Virus record (IMG/VR): IMGVR_UViG_3300028394_000175
Span: 1-36,599 of that record
DNA length: 36,599 bases
Origin: a virus
Reading direction: 5' to 3' (one strand)
Shown here: one piece after another, positions 8,816 through 13,836 of the stretch
How positions within the stretch are numbered: the first letter of the stretch is position 1
Layout: every line of letters starts with the position of its first letter
Translations under genes and position numbers: made by a program
Notes under the pieces: generated by a model
Seen by the model: only the letters and a program-made list of their open reading frames with translations
Databases searched by the model: none
Told to the model about the DNA's origin: nothing

Positions 8816-8946
8816 TGCCCCTCCTCCTCATCGCCCTCTTGCTCTCCTCCTGCTCACCACGGCCAGTAGAGAACACAGGACTGCCGAATTACGAGTACGG
8901 AGAAATGCAAGCCGCCGAGGACGCAGGCCGAACTCCTAGCAAATGA
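8815..8946 (+). CDS. Small lipoprotein, 43 aa
   Basis: ATG at 8815 shares a base with the upstream TAA (TAATG). The sequence starts MPLLLIALLLSSCSPRP: a short hydrophobic signal with a lipobox-like LSSC at residues 10-13, predicting a 31-residue acylated mature peptide. It opens the lysis cassette. It could be a superinfection-exclusion lipoprotein or a lysis accessory. It overlaps the next gene as ATGA (8943-8946). Confidence 0.6.
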   Translation: MPLLLIALLLSSCSPRPVENTGLPNYEYGEMQAAEDAGRTPSK

Positions 8947-9116
8947 GCAAAGACGAACAAGCCTGTAAAGCTCTGCAGTATCTATTAGACGAGGGCTTCA
9001 TATCGTTAGGCTACATCGACGGCAAACCAGCGGTCTATCTGACCACGAGCTTACTAGAAGCAAGAAAGGCCATCACAAAGCTAGTATCTAACGACTCAGC
9101 AGATTGGTGGAAGTGA
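8943..9116 (+). CDS. Small hypothetical protein, 57 aa
   Basis: ATG at 8943 overlaps the TGA of the lipoprotein gene, and the TGA at 9114 overlaps the next GTG start. The sequence (SKDEQACKALQYLLDEGFI, then a GKPAVYLT turn and a helix SLLEARKAITKLV) looks like a compact alpha-beta-alpha fold, perhaps a small winged helix, but no family is recognised. Two-sided stop-start coupling supports expression. Confidence 0.55.
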   Translation: MSKDEQACKALQYLLDEGFISLGYIDGKPAVYLTTSLLEARKAITKLVSNDSADWWK

Positions 9117-9373
9117 GTGCAGACCAAGTAGCGGAGCTGAGCGAACGACTGGCTCTAGCTCGAGAAGCGATAGCAAGAATAGAAACCCGCCAGACAGTAA
9201 TTCTGGATTTACTAGAACGCTCTCAAGCCAGCCTAGGCGAGTACCACGGCCGTCTGACTAACATGGAGCGCGACGCCCACACGATAAAGACTAAGCTGTG
9301 GCTAGTGGCGCTGGTATCCGGGGCAGTGTTCAGCACGATCTGGGAACTGCTCAAGCGCCGGCTCAGCTTTTGA
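9113..9373 (+). CDS. XhlA-like holin-associated protein: coiled coil plus C-terminal membrane helix, 86 aa
   Basis: GTG at 9113 overlaps the previous TGA; TTG 9104 and GTG 9107 are upstream alternatives in frame. Residues 1-60 are a charged amphipathic helix (ELSERLALAREAIARIETR, DLLERSQASL) and residues about 65-80 a hydrophobic segment (LWLVALVSGAVFSTIW) followed by a basic tail (KRRLSF). This layout matches the XhlA haemolysin/holin-associated family. With the neighbouring small membrane proteins and the endolysin it probably takes part in permeabilising or gating the inner membrane at lysis. Confidence 0.65.
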   Translation: MSADQVAELSERLALAREAIARIETRQTVILDLLERSQASLGEYHGRLTNMERDAHTIKTKLWLVALVSGAVFSTIWELLKRRLSF

Positions 9374-9389
9374 CACCTCGTCTGCTGGC

Positions 9390-9554
9390 ATGGACATACT
9401 CAATAACATACTCAATAACTGGCAGTCGTATCTCGGCGCCCTCTCGGCCGTGCTTGTCGCCGCCATCGCAGTCGCTTCTCTCATTCCTGGCGACCAGCCG
9501 GAGAAAAGCCTGCAAGCCGTAGTTGATTTTCTCAGTAAATTCTCGAGAAAGTAG
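9390..9554 (+). CDS. Small membrane protein, holin candidate, 54 aa
   Basis: ATG at 9390. One hydrophobic segment covers residues about 14-33 (YLGALSAVLVAAIAVASLIP), preceded by a polar N-terminus with a repeated ILNN and followed by a charged amphipathic tail ending KFSRK. Size, topology and position between an XhlA-like protein and a spanin candidate fit a small single-pass holin or holin partner. The start lacks a strong ribosome binding site, so expression level is uncertain. Confidence 0.55.
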   Translation: MDILNNILNNWQSYLGALSAVLVAAIAVASLIPGDQPEKSLQAVVDFLSKFSRK

Positions 9555-9560
9555 TCGCCC

Positions 9561-9728
9561 ATGATCGCCGGAATCTTAACGGCGCTGGGCGGGATAACTG
9601 GGATCGTATTGTGGTTCTTAAAACGCAAATCGCCCCTGCAACGAAACTGGGAAGCCATAGAGCTAGAGCGACGCAGGCGGCAGAGAGACATAGATGCGTG
9701 GTGGACTAAACGCCCTCCTACTGATTAG
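9561..9728 (+). CDS. Candidate inner-membrane spanin (Rz-like), 55 aa
   Basis: ATG at 9561. An N-terminal hydrophobic helix (residues 2-20, IAGILTALGGITGIVLWFL) is followed by a strongly charged helix (EAIELERRRRQRDID). The 3' end is overlapped for 35 bases by a lipoprotein gene in another frame, the typical Rz/Rz1 arrangement. At 55 residues it is much shorter than lambda Rz (about 153), so a periplasm-spanning role is not certain; it could also be a holin-like protein. Confidence 0.5.
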   Translation: MIAGILTALGGITGIVLWFLKRKSPLQRNWEAIELERRRRQRDIDAWWTKRPPTD

Positions 9729-9939
9729 CGCTTTGGCGCTGTGCAGCTGTGCCACGACGCAAACGCAAGACGGCCCGCCGCCTAGCCCAGACAGCATCAG
9801 CTACTTCATCTACCAGTGGGACAAGGCTGAACGCACCAACCCCCCGTGCCCACAGTCCTATCGAGACTTATTTGCGGAATCGCTCAAAGCGCTTTCTGAT
9901 AGCCTGGCAGAAACTCAACGCGAGCGAGCGAGGCAGTGA
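9694..9939 (+). CDS. Candidate outer-membrane spanin lipoprotein (Rz1-like), 81 aa
   Basis: ATG at 9694 lies inside the upstream gene in a different frame. The sequence has an N-terminal signal (LNALLLISALALCSC) with acylation probably at Cys19, giving a mature lipoprotein of about 63 residues with proline-rich start (DGPPPSPDS) and a C-terminal charged helix (SLKALSDSLAETQRERARQ). Location next to the endolysin, overlap with a membrane protein gene and lipoprotein nature are the hallmarks of Rz1-type o-spanins, which fuse inner and outer membranes in Gram-negative hosts. It overlaps the endolysin start as GTGA. Confidence 0.6.
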   Translation: MRGGLNALLLISALALCSCATTQTQDGPPPSPDSISYFIYQWDKAERTNPPCPQSYRDLFAESLKALSDSLAETQRERARQ

Positions 9940-10454
9940 CTACGCTGACTGAGGCTGGCTCCCGCACTATGCGGGCGATCGGCACACTAGACGTCAGTTT
10001 CCAAAAACAGGTGAGGGGCTGGGTCAACGAAATGGTCACCAGCCGAATCGAGCCGCTGATCTACTGCGGCCGGCGCACAATGGAGGAGCAGTCGGCGCTC
10101 TATCAAAAAGGCAGGACAAGCAAAGGCAAGATCGTGACCAAGGCCAGACCAGGGGAAAGTTATCATAACTACGGCCTCGCGTTTGATTGGGTGCCGCTAA
10201 AAAGAACGGCTAAAAATGCGGATCTATGGGTTGCGGATTGGGATGATGAAACCGCTTTTCGCCTAGGCGAGCACGTGGGGCTGAGCTTTGGGCTAGTCGG
10301 CATCAGCTGGGAGACAGGCCACTTGCAGACAAGTTTGTTTAAGAGCTGGCGTGACATTCCACGCAACCCTGTGGAACAAGTAAGGGTCAAGGACATACCG
10401 CAAAAATCGAAGGCCACTAGCTTAGTCAGCAGCCGGCCGTGGAGTAGCCGATGA
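9936..10454 (+). CDS. M15-family peptidoglycan peptidase endolysin, 172 aa
   Basis: GTG at 9936 overlaps the previous TGA. The zinc-peptidase motifs of the M15 (VanY / L-Ala-D-Glu peptidase) family are present: SYHNYGLAFDW at residues 75-85 with ligands His77 and Asp84, and WETGHLQ at 125-131 with catalytic Glu126 and ligand His129. Upstream, RRTMEEQSALYQKGRT matches the typical substrate-side helix. The enzyme would cut the peptide stems of peptidoglycan. There is no signal peptide, so a holin should release it. The C-terminal 30 residues are basic and Ser-rich and may assist wall binding. Confidence 0.9.
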   Translation: MTTLTEAGSRTMRAIGTLDVSFQKQVRGWVNEMVTSRIEPLIYCGRRTMEEQSALYQKGRTSKGKIVTKARPGESYHNYGLAFDWVPLKRTAKNADLWVADWDDETAFRLGEHVGLSFGLVGISWETGHLQTSLFKSWRDIPRNPVEQVRVKDIPQKSKATSLVSSRPWSSR

Positions 10455-10765
10455 GCCCCGAACACGAAAAGCACTTGGCCGGTATCTTGTCGGATCTGGT
10501 AAAGGACGTGGATGCCAAGTACCGCAAGGGGCAAGAGGAGCACGGTGGTGCGTTATGGCGCAGGCCCGTGTGGAAGGATGCTTGGGAGGAATGCCTAGAC
10601 CTATGCACGTATCTACACACTTTACGCATGCAGCTTTCGGTAATTGCCGATCTGGCTTTGCTGGGGGCGAGTGACGAGAGCGTGGCCGCGTCGTCTAGCA
10701 GGGAGAGCTGCCGTCAGATTCTCGCTGTGCTCGAAGGATTCCCTAGCGCAGTCGACAAAAAGTGA
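10451..10765 (+). CDS. MazG-like nucleotide pyrophosphohydrolase-related protein, 104 aa
   Basis: ATG at 10451 overlaps the endolysin stop as ATGA. The segment YRKGQEEHGGALWRR followed by AWEECLDLCTYLHTLRMQ resembles the all-alpha MazG/dUTPase-like fold, in which EExxD residues bind Mg2+ and a nucleotide phosphate; here the motif is Glu-Glu-Cys-Leu-Asp. Only one of the two usual acidic helices is obvious, so activity is uncertain. Such phage proteins may trim nucleotides or alarmones. It overlaps the phosphoesterase gene as GTGA. Confidence 0.55.
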   Translation: MSPEHEKHLAGILSDLVKDVDAKYRKGQEEHGGALWRRPVWKDAWEECLDLCTYLHTLRMQLSVIADLALLGASDESVAASSSRESCRQILAVLEGFPSAVDKK

Positions 10766-11505
10766 AGGTAATCCGCAAATGGAAAAAGTGGCTGGCGGTC
10801 AGCTGCTCCCACGGGCACCTAGCGAATGCGGCTGCCTGCAAAAGTGCGCTCGAAATGAAGCGTCGGTGGCAGCCGGATACCATTCTGCACTTAGGTGATT
10901 TTCTGGATCTATCTGGGCTGATGGGTAGTGCCCGCAAAGATCCAGACAGCCCAGAGCGATCTACCAGCATACGGGAAGACTTTGACGCAGGGCTAAATTT
11001 CCTACGAGAGCTGGCCCCACAGATCGTATTTGAGGGCAACCATGAGCACCGCCTGACTGCTCTACAATACTCACCATCGGCGATTGTGGCGCACTGCTGC
11101 ACCTCTGCGCTGTCCGAGATCCATAACGCCTGTAAGGATCTGCGGGCGCAGTACGTGCCCTACGACATAGAGAAAGGCTGGCGGGAGCTTGGAGGAACGG
11201 CATTTGGGCACGGCTTTATGTTTTCGGAGGCAGCCGTGCGTGACCATGTAGAAATGCTCCGCAGGCCTGTGGTTATGGGCCACCTACACCGCGTCGATCG
11301 CGTGGCCGGCCGGAGCATCGGTGCGCCGGTGGGCTGGTCGATCGGTTGCTTAGCCGATATCGCCAGCATGCACTACGCCCGGCGCCAGCGGTCGGTTACC
11401 CGGTGGCAGCATGGAGTAGCCTGGGGCGAGTACGCAGAGAGCGGGGAAGGGTGTACGGTGAACGTACTGTCGCCCATAGGAGGCGTGTGGCGATACCCGG
11501 TGTAG
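10762..11505 (+). CDS. Calcineurin-like metallophosphoesterase, 247 aa
   Basis: GTG at 10762 overlaps the preceding TGA. The family motifs appear in order: LGDFLD (Asp46), GNHEHR (residues 92-97), GHGF (149-152) and GHLH (173-176). The first motif, normally DxH with a metal-binding aspartate, reads SCSHGH at 14-19, so Cys15 replaces the Asp while His17 is kept. This could lower activity or change metal preference. Phage homologues are usually annotated as phosphoesterases of unknown substrate; nucleic-acid or nucleotide processing is plausible. Its place after lysis genes and before the regulatory region is unusual for a replication enzyme. Confidence 0.85.
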   Translation: MKVIRKWKKWLAVSCSHGHLANAAACKSALEMKRRWQPDTILHLGDFLDLSGLMGSARKDPDSPERSTSIREDFDAGLNFLRELAPQIVFEGNHEHRLTALQYSPSAIVAHCCTSALSEIHNACKDLRAQYVPYDIEKGWRELGGTAFGHGFMFSEAAVRDHVEMLRRPVVMGHLHRVDRVAGRSIGAPVGWSIGCLADIASMHYARRQRSVTRWQHGVAWGEYAESGEGCTVNVLSPIGGVWRYPV

Positions 11506-11774
11506 ATTGGGCAGCGGCCCTAGACGCCTACGTGGCCGGGGATCGGGAGGAGGTAGTGCCGCCAGGGTGGTTTACAAAAATTGATATCGCAAAGCTGTGG
11601 GGCAAAACGCCGGTCTACACAAACAAGGTTTTAACGCGAATGATGAAATCTGGTGGGGCAGAGAGAAAAGTATTCTCGATCAGAATAAAAATATGCGACC
11701 GAGGCAGTAAAATAGGGCATTGCCGCAGGGTGCCGCACTATCGGCTAACGCCTAGCAAATCACGCAAAAGCTAG
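11487..11774 (+). CDS. Winged-helix/HTH DNA-binding protein, 95 aa
   Basis: The open frame extends upstream to an ATG at 11346, but that would overlap the phosphoesterase by 160 bases. An AGGAGG at 11478-11483 precedes GTG codons at 11485 and 11487, and the 11487 GTG in frame is preferred, though the spacing is short. The core PPGWFTKIDIAKLWGK then VYTNKVLTRMMKSGGAERK is a helix-turn-helix followed by a wing, as in small phage regulators. The C-terminus is basic (RVPHYRLTPSKSRKS). It is the last gene of the rightward late block and is followed by a hairpin; it may regulate late genes or the adjacent switch. Confidence 0.6.
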   Translation: MAIPGVDWAAALDAYVAGDREEVVPPGWFTKIDIAKLWGKTPVYTNKVLTRMMKSGGAERKVFSIRIKICDRGSKIGHCRRVPHYRLTPSKSRKS

Positions 11775-11789
11775 CGTCTATTTTCTTTT
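11748..11789 (+). terminator. Probable intrinsic terminator after the late operon
   Basis: An imperfect stem with arms ACGCCTAGC and GCTAGCGT (one bulged C), loop of 13 bases at 11757-11769, is followed by TCTATTTTCTTTT. It overlaps the convergent 3' ends of the HTH gene and the repressor-like gene, so it may serve the rightward transcript. Confidence 0.45.
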
Positions 11790-11914
11790 GCCAGCTCTTT
11801 CACTAGCAGGGTAGTGATATATGCCGAAAGGGATAATCCGCTTTTTCTAGCCATTCGTTCGCCGTTGCGTTTTACTTTTGGGTCAATAGTCAGGTTAGTT
11901 TTGACCTTCTTCAT
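11771..11914 (-). CDS. Ribbon-helix-helix (Arc/MetJ-type) repressor candidate, 47 aa
   Basis: Start chosen at ATG 11914 (minus strand). The open frame extends to 12013 but that would cover the operator region and give a spurious hydrophobic N-terminus. The protein reads MKKVKTNLTIDPKVKRNGER then MARKSGLSLSAYITTLLVKELAKENRR: a short beta strand (KTNLTID) followed by two helices with the LSLSAYI turn, the classical RHH fold that dimerises and inserts a beta ribbon into the DNA major groove. A well-formed promoter ends seven bases before the ATG, predicting a leaderless mRNA, as for lambda cI from PRM. The leftward orientation beside int and opposite to all lytic genes makes it the best candidate for the lysogeny repressor. 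Confidence 0.7.
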   Translation of the reverse strand: MKKVKTNLTIDPKVKRNGERMARKSGLSLSAYITTLLVKELAKENRR

Positions 11915-11949
11915 AGGGGTCATTGTATGCGTAATAAATACGCATTCAA
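11914..11949 (-). promoter_or_regulatory. Leftward promoter of the RHH repressor, leaderless
   Basis: On the minus strand, TTGAAT (+ strand 11944-11949) and TACAAT (11922-11927) are separated by exactly 16 bases. Transcription would start about seven bases downstream of the -10, at the A of the ATG (11914). The spacer contains a near-perfect palindrome (ATGCGTA...TACGCAT), so a bound protein would block RNA polymerase. Confidence 0.65.
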
Positions 11950-11953
11950 GTTT

Positions 11954-11984
11954 AAAAAGAAAAGTTAATGCCAAAAAGAAAAGT
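11954..11984 (+). repeat. Two 12-bp direct repeats AAAAAGAAAAGT in the switch region
   Basis: Identical copies at 11954-11965 and 11973-11984, offset by 19 bases, lie between the two operator clusters. They may be A-tract upstream elements, binding sites for a second regulator, or bendable DNA allowing looping. Confidence 0.7.
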
Positions 11985-11985
11985 A

Positions 11986-12013
11986 TTGCTAATACGCCGT
12001 GTATGCGTAGCAA
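11986..12013 (+). promoter_or_regulatory. Candidate rightward promoter of the second RHH gene
   Basis: TTGCTA (11986-11991), 16-base spacer, TAGCAA (12008-12013), then six bases to the ATG at 12020. The -10 match is weak. The spacing mirrors the leftward promoter, and the spacer again holds GCGTA-type half-sites. A leaderless or nearly leaderless transcript would result. Confidence 0.4.
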
Positions 12014-12019
12014 AGGCGT

Positions 12020-12181
12020 ATGCCTCGCCGACCACTCAGCGGTTTAAAGTCTGAAAAGACCAACATTGTTCTTCCAGTTAGAGTGAAAAAGGCGTCACAA
12101 AAATTGGCCGCTATTCGTCGGTTATCACTTTCTCAGCTTATTACCCAACTGCTCGCCAGAGCCGCAGGAGAGCAAAGCTAG
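12020..12181 (+). CDS. Second ribbon-helix-helix regulator (Cro-like candidate), 53 aa
   Basis: ATG at 12020 overlaps the last GCGTA half-site. The sequence MPRRPLSGLKSEKTNIVLPV then RVKKASQKLAAIRRLSLSQLITQLLARAAG has the RHH pattern: strand TNIVLPV, helix, LSLSQLI turn, helix. It is the divergent counterpart of the 47-aa protein and shares the KTN-strand and LSLS motifs, so the two may have arisen by duplication. It is the first rightward gene, followed by an excisionase-like gene. A Cro-like early lytic regulator is the natural reading, by position only. The gene is easily missed because of its length. Confidence 0.65.
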   Translation: MPRRPLSGLKSEKTNIVLPVRVKKASQKLAAIRRLSLSQLITQLLARAAGEQS

Positions 12182-12187
12182 ACATTT

Positions 12188-12553
12188 ATGAGCTCAGTGC
12201 GTCTCAACGATACGGCCATGAATCTGCGGAAGCAGGATCGAGCTCTTTCACTTCGCCAATTAGGTGCCGCTTACGGCCTTGGCTATGTGCGGATTAAGCA
12301 AATGCGGGAACTGTCAGGCTTTCCGCTGATTGCTGGGAAGATAATGCCCTCTGACTTTGATAAGTGGAGGCTGATGCAGACTGGCCTAAATTCACCGCGT
12401 CCCGCAGATCGTCTACGCAGTGCCGCTGGTAAAGCTCATGCACTAGCGTCGAGGAGTGATTCACAAGTCTCATGGCGACAGATTGAGAGCAGCCTGAAAG
12501 CCGCAGTCGAGTCACTCGGGTTACCCGGAGCGAATGAAAGCAGTGACGCTTAA
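12188..12553 (+). CDS. Excisionase/HTH-like protein, 121 aa, overlapping int in antisense
   Basis: ATG at 12188 follows the RHH gene by six bases. Residues about 18-60 (LSLRQLGAAYGLGYVRIKQ, then MRELSGFPLIAGKIMPSDF and DKW) match the winged-helix pattern of MerR-like excisionases and small DNA-binding proteins, with a final helix entering via PSDFDKW. The rest (from about residue 65) has low-complexity S/A/R composition and lies antisense to the int 3' end, with 260 bases of overlap. Its place beside int and in the first rightward operon supports a directionality factor. The C-terminal half may be dispensable. Confidence 0.55.
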   Translation: MSSVRLNDTAMNLRKQDRALSLRQLGAAYGLGYVRIKQMRELSGFPLIAGKIMPSDFDKWRLMQTGLNSPRPADRLRSAAGKAHALASRSDSQVSWRQIESSLKAAVESLGLPGANESSDA

Positions 12554-13391
12554 GCCCGCAAATGTTGAGCAGGCGACGCCAGCAAAGCGAGGCTCGCGTG
12601 CTGGGCACGATGCAAGTGACCTCGCGTCCCTCGGCCTTCATTCTGGCGAGCATCGGTTCGATAGCGGCCGGGATAGGGATGCTAAAAGATTTGCCCGTGC
12701 CACCCTTGGGGCAGGGGAACGTAAGGATGCGGTTCTTCAGATCCACGCAATCAAGCGGGATCTGCGTCTCACGAAGTCGGCAGCCAGTAGCCAGGGCAAT
12801 CTCAAAGCTAACTTTCATCCATTCGGGCACGCCTTCCACGGCCAAAGCCTTCCGGGTAATTTTTATTTCATTGTCCGAAAAGACGGGTTTTACGCGGGCT
12901 ATCGGGCCCCTTTTAATTCTGTAATCCAAAAGGGCAACGGAGTCCATTTTGCCGAGCAGTCGTCCTTGGCGGTGAATCCATTTAAGAATCTTCAGATCTT
13001 GGCAGGCTTGGTTGCGTCCAGCCTTGCCGCCGGACGTGCGGGGAAGGCTTTGGCGCCATCGCAAATAAATCTCACAATCATTTGCAGAAAACGCTTGCAA
13101 GGTTGTTTTTTTCTCACTAATAAATCTCGCCAGATGACGCCACGAATTTTTGTAATAAACTTTTGTCAGAGGGCAAACGGGGTGATTTTCAATCAAATCA
13201 TCAACCCAGTCGTGGCCGCAATCTTTTCGCTTTTCGTTAACGCCAAGTCGGGCTGCGTCAGCCGTTGCCTTTGCGCGATGCAGAGTATTGTCGATTCGGT
13301 AGCGGGTGCTTTTGCTACGCCATTTTCCAGTCGGGTCTTTAAAACGTATAAAGAACCAAGGGCTGCCGCGTTTCTGGTAAGAATACGCCAT
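12294..13391 (-). CDS. int: Tyrosine recombinase integrase, 365 aa
   Basis: ATG at 13391 on the minus strand. The N-terminus SYQKRGSPWFFIRFKDPTGK is the usual three-stranded arm-binding domain, residues about 65-150 a SAM-like core-binding domain, and 170-335 the catalytic domain. Catalytic residues are visible: Arg205 in ATGCRLRE, Lys229 in the beta hairpin, His286 and Arg289 in HSLRVTR, His312 in VNHSS and Tyr321 in HELYQRH. It would recombine the tRNA-Ser-type attP about 80 bases upstream of its start with the host copy. Its 3' end is convergent with and overlaps the excisionase-like gene, so rightward transcription makes RNA antisense to int. Confidence 0.93.
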   Translation of the reverse strand: MAYSYQKRGSPWFFIRFKDPTGKWRSKSTRYRIDNTLHRAKATADAARLGVNEKRKDCGHDWVDDLIENHPVCPLTKVYYKNSWRHLARFISEKKTTLQAFSANDCEIYLRWRQSLPRTSGGKAGRNQACQDLKILKWIHRQGRLLGKMDSVALLDYRIKRGPIARVKPVFSDNEIKITRKALAVEGVPEWMKVSFEIALATGCRLRETQIPLDCVDLKNRILTFPCPKGGTGKSFSIPIPAAIEPMLARMKAEGREVTCIVPSTRASLCWRRLLNICGLKRHCFHSLRVTRVTRLRLSGCSQSVAMRLVNHSSTLVHELYQRHCVDDLRDAVNLGQSASASTYQSQRALSSQQSAESLTVPAFA

Positions 13392-13407
13392 GGTGATAAC
13401 GGTAACA

Positions 13408-13435
13408 TTTACTTAGTTTGACGCAATAATATACT
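13408..13435 (+). promoter_or_regulatory. Possible rightward promoter just upstream of attP
   Basis: TTTACT (13408-13413), 16-base spacer, TATACT (13430-13435). The -10 is a good match, the -35 a fair one. Transcription would begin near 13442, inside the small open frame and before the attP core. It could equally be a chance AT-rich stretch in the int-attP interval. Confidence 0.3.
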
Positions 13436-13678
13436 ATGACCTCCCAAAGCATAATAGATCAAATCGAATCAGGTAATTGTACCGTGGGTTCAAATCCCAC
13501 CCCGTCCGAGGCTTATCACTACAACGACTTACGCCGAGATGGTTACACGGCTGTAGCAACTGAATCCAAGCTAAAGCATTACCAGCAAAATTCCTTTTTA
13601 ATTCGCGGCGGGTATCCGGCGGAGCCCGCTTACCACCCTAACCCCTCCGTCGCCCGCATGTGGAGCGCCCAACGATGA
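13436..13678 (+). CDS. Open frame running through attP, up to 80 aa
   Basis: ATG at 13436; the frame reads through the tRNA-derived core (GNCTVGSNPTPS) and continues to a TGA at 13676 that overlaps the next ATG. Downstream residues (SEAYHYNDLRRDGYTAVAT, SKLKHYQQNSFLIRGG) look like genuine protein, but there is no in-frame ATG after the core; GTG 13484 inside the T arm is the only other start. Either the gene truly spans attP and is broken by integration, or only its downstream part is an evolutionary remnant. No family recognised. Confidence 0.45.
   Translation: MTSQSIIDQIESGNCTVGSNPTPSEAYHYNDLRRDGYTAVATESKLKHYQQNSFLIRGGYPAEPAYHPNPSVARMWSAQR
13472..13508 (+). other. attP: attP core: 3' end of a tRNA-Ser gene
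   Basis: The sequence folds as the 3' part of a tRNA with long variable arm. GGTA-ATTG-TACC (13472-13483) is a perfect variable-arm hairpin. GTGGG-TTCAAAT-CCCAC (13484-13500) is a five-pair T arm with canonical TTC loop. CCCGTCC (13501-13507) is the acceptor 3' strand and G13508 the discriminator. The long variable arm and G discriminator indicate tRNA-Ser; the host acceptor 5' strand should read GGACGGG. No 5' half of a tRNA is present, so this is not a functional gene. It lies about 80 bases upstream of int. Integration here would restore the host tRNA. The 5' limit of the identity segment cannot be fixed without the host. Confidence 0.88.
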
Positions 13679-13836
13679 TTTCTTGGGAGCTAATGCGGGA
13701 TCTGTCGCAACTGTCGGGCTTTATCGTTGGCTGGGCGCTGTTTGTCGGAGCTGGCATCGGCGGCCTTGTGGTTTGCTTGCTCACTCTCTGCTGGGTGATC
13801 GACGTAGTCAGAAAACATTTTAAGGACTGGTTATGA
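13675..13836 (+). CDS. Small membrane protein, 53 aa, start of early operon
   Basis: ATG at 13675 overlaps the preceding TGA and the stop overlaps the next ATG. A single long hydrophobic segment spans residues about 15-43 (LSGFIVGWALFVGAGIGG, LVVCLLTLCWVI), followed by a basic end (VVRKHFKDWL), predicting a C-terminus in the cytoplasm. It could be an early membrane-active host takeover or exclusion peptide. No family recognised. Confidence 0.6.
   Translation: MISWELMRDLSQLSGFIVGWALFVGAGIGGLVVCLLTLCWVIDVVRKHFKDWL

Larger units (their letters stand above)
11927..12020. promoter_or_regulatory. Operator array: five GCGTA/TACGC half-sites
   Basis: Half-sites lie at 11929-11933 (GCGTA), 11939-11943 (TACGC), 11993-11997 (TACGC), 12005-12009 (GCGTA) and 12016-12020 (GCGTA). 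The first two form the inverted repeat ATGCGTA-ATAAA-TACGCAT (11927-11945). Centre-to-centre spacings are 10, 12 and 11 bases within the two clusters, about one helical turn, as expected for neighbouring RHH dimers. Each cluster overlaps one of two divergent promoters. Confidence 0.65.

Noticed and set aside
11346-11486. N-terminal extension of the HTH gene
   Set aside because: It would overlap the phosphoesterase by 160 bases; a purine-rich AGGAGG lies just before the internal GTG.
11915-12013. N-terminal extension of the leftward RHH protein
   Set aside because: It would add a hydrophobic stretch alien to RHH proteins and be translated from DNA that carries the promoter and operators.
12534-13421. 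Long + strand open frame of 295 codons antisense to int
   Set aside because: It mirrors the integrase, whose catalytic residues are all present on the other strand; its own translation shows no domain and begins inside the excisionase-like gene.
13460-13508. Complete tRNA gene
   Set aside because: Only the variable arm, T arm and acceptor 3' strand are present; no acceptor 5' strand, D arm or anticodon arm is found upstream.
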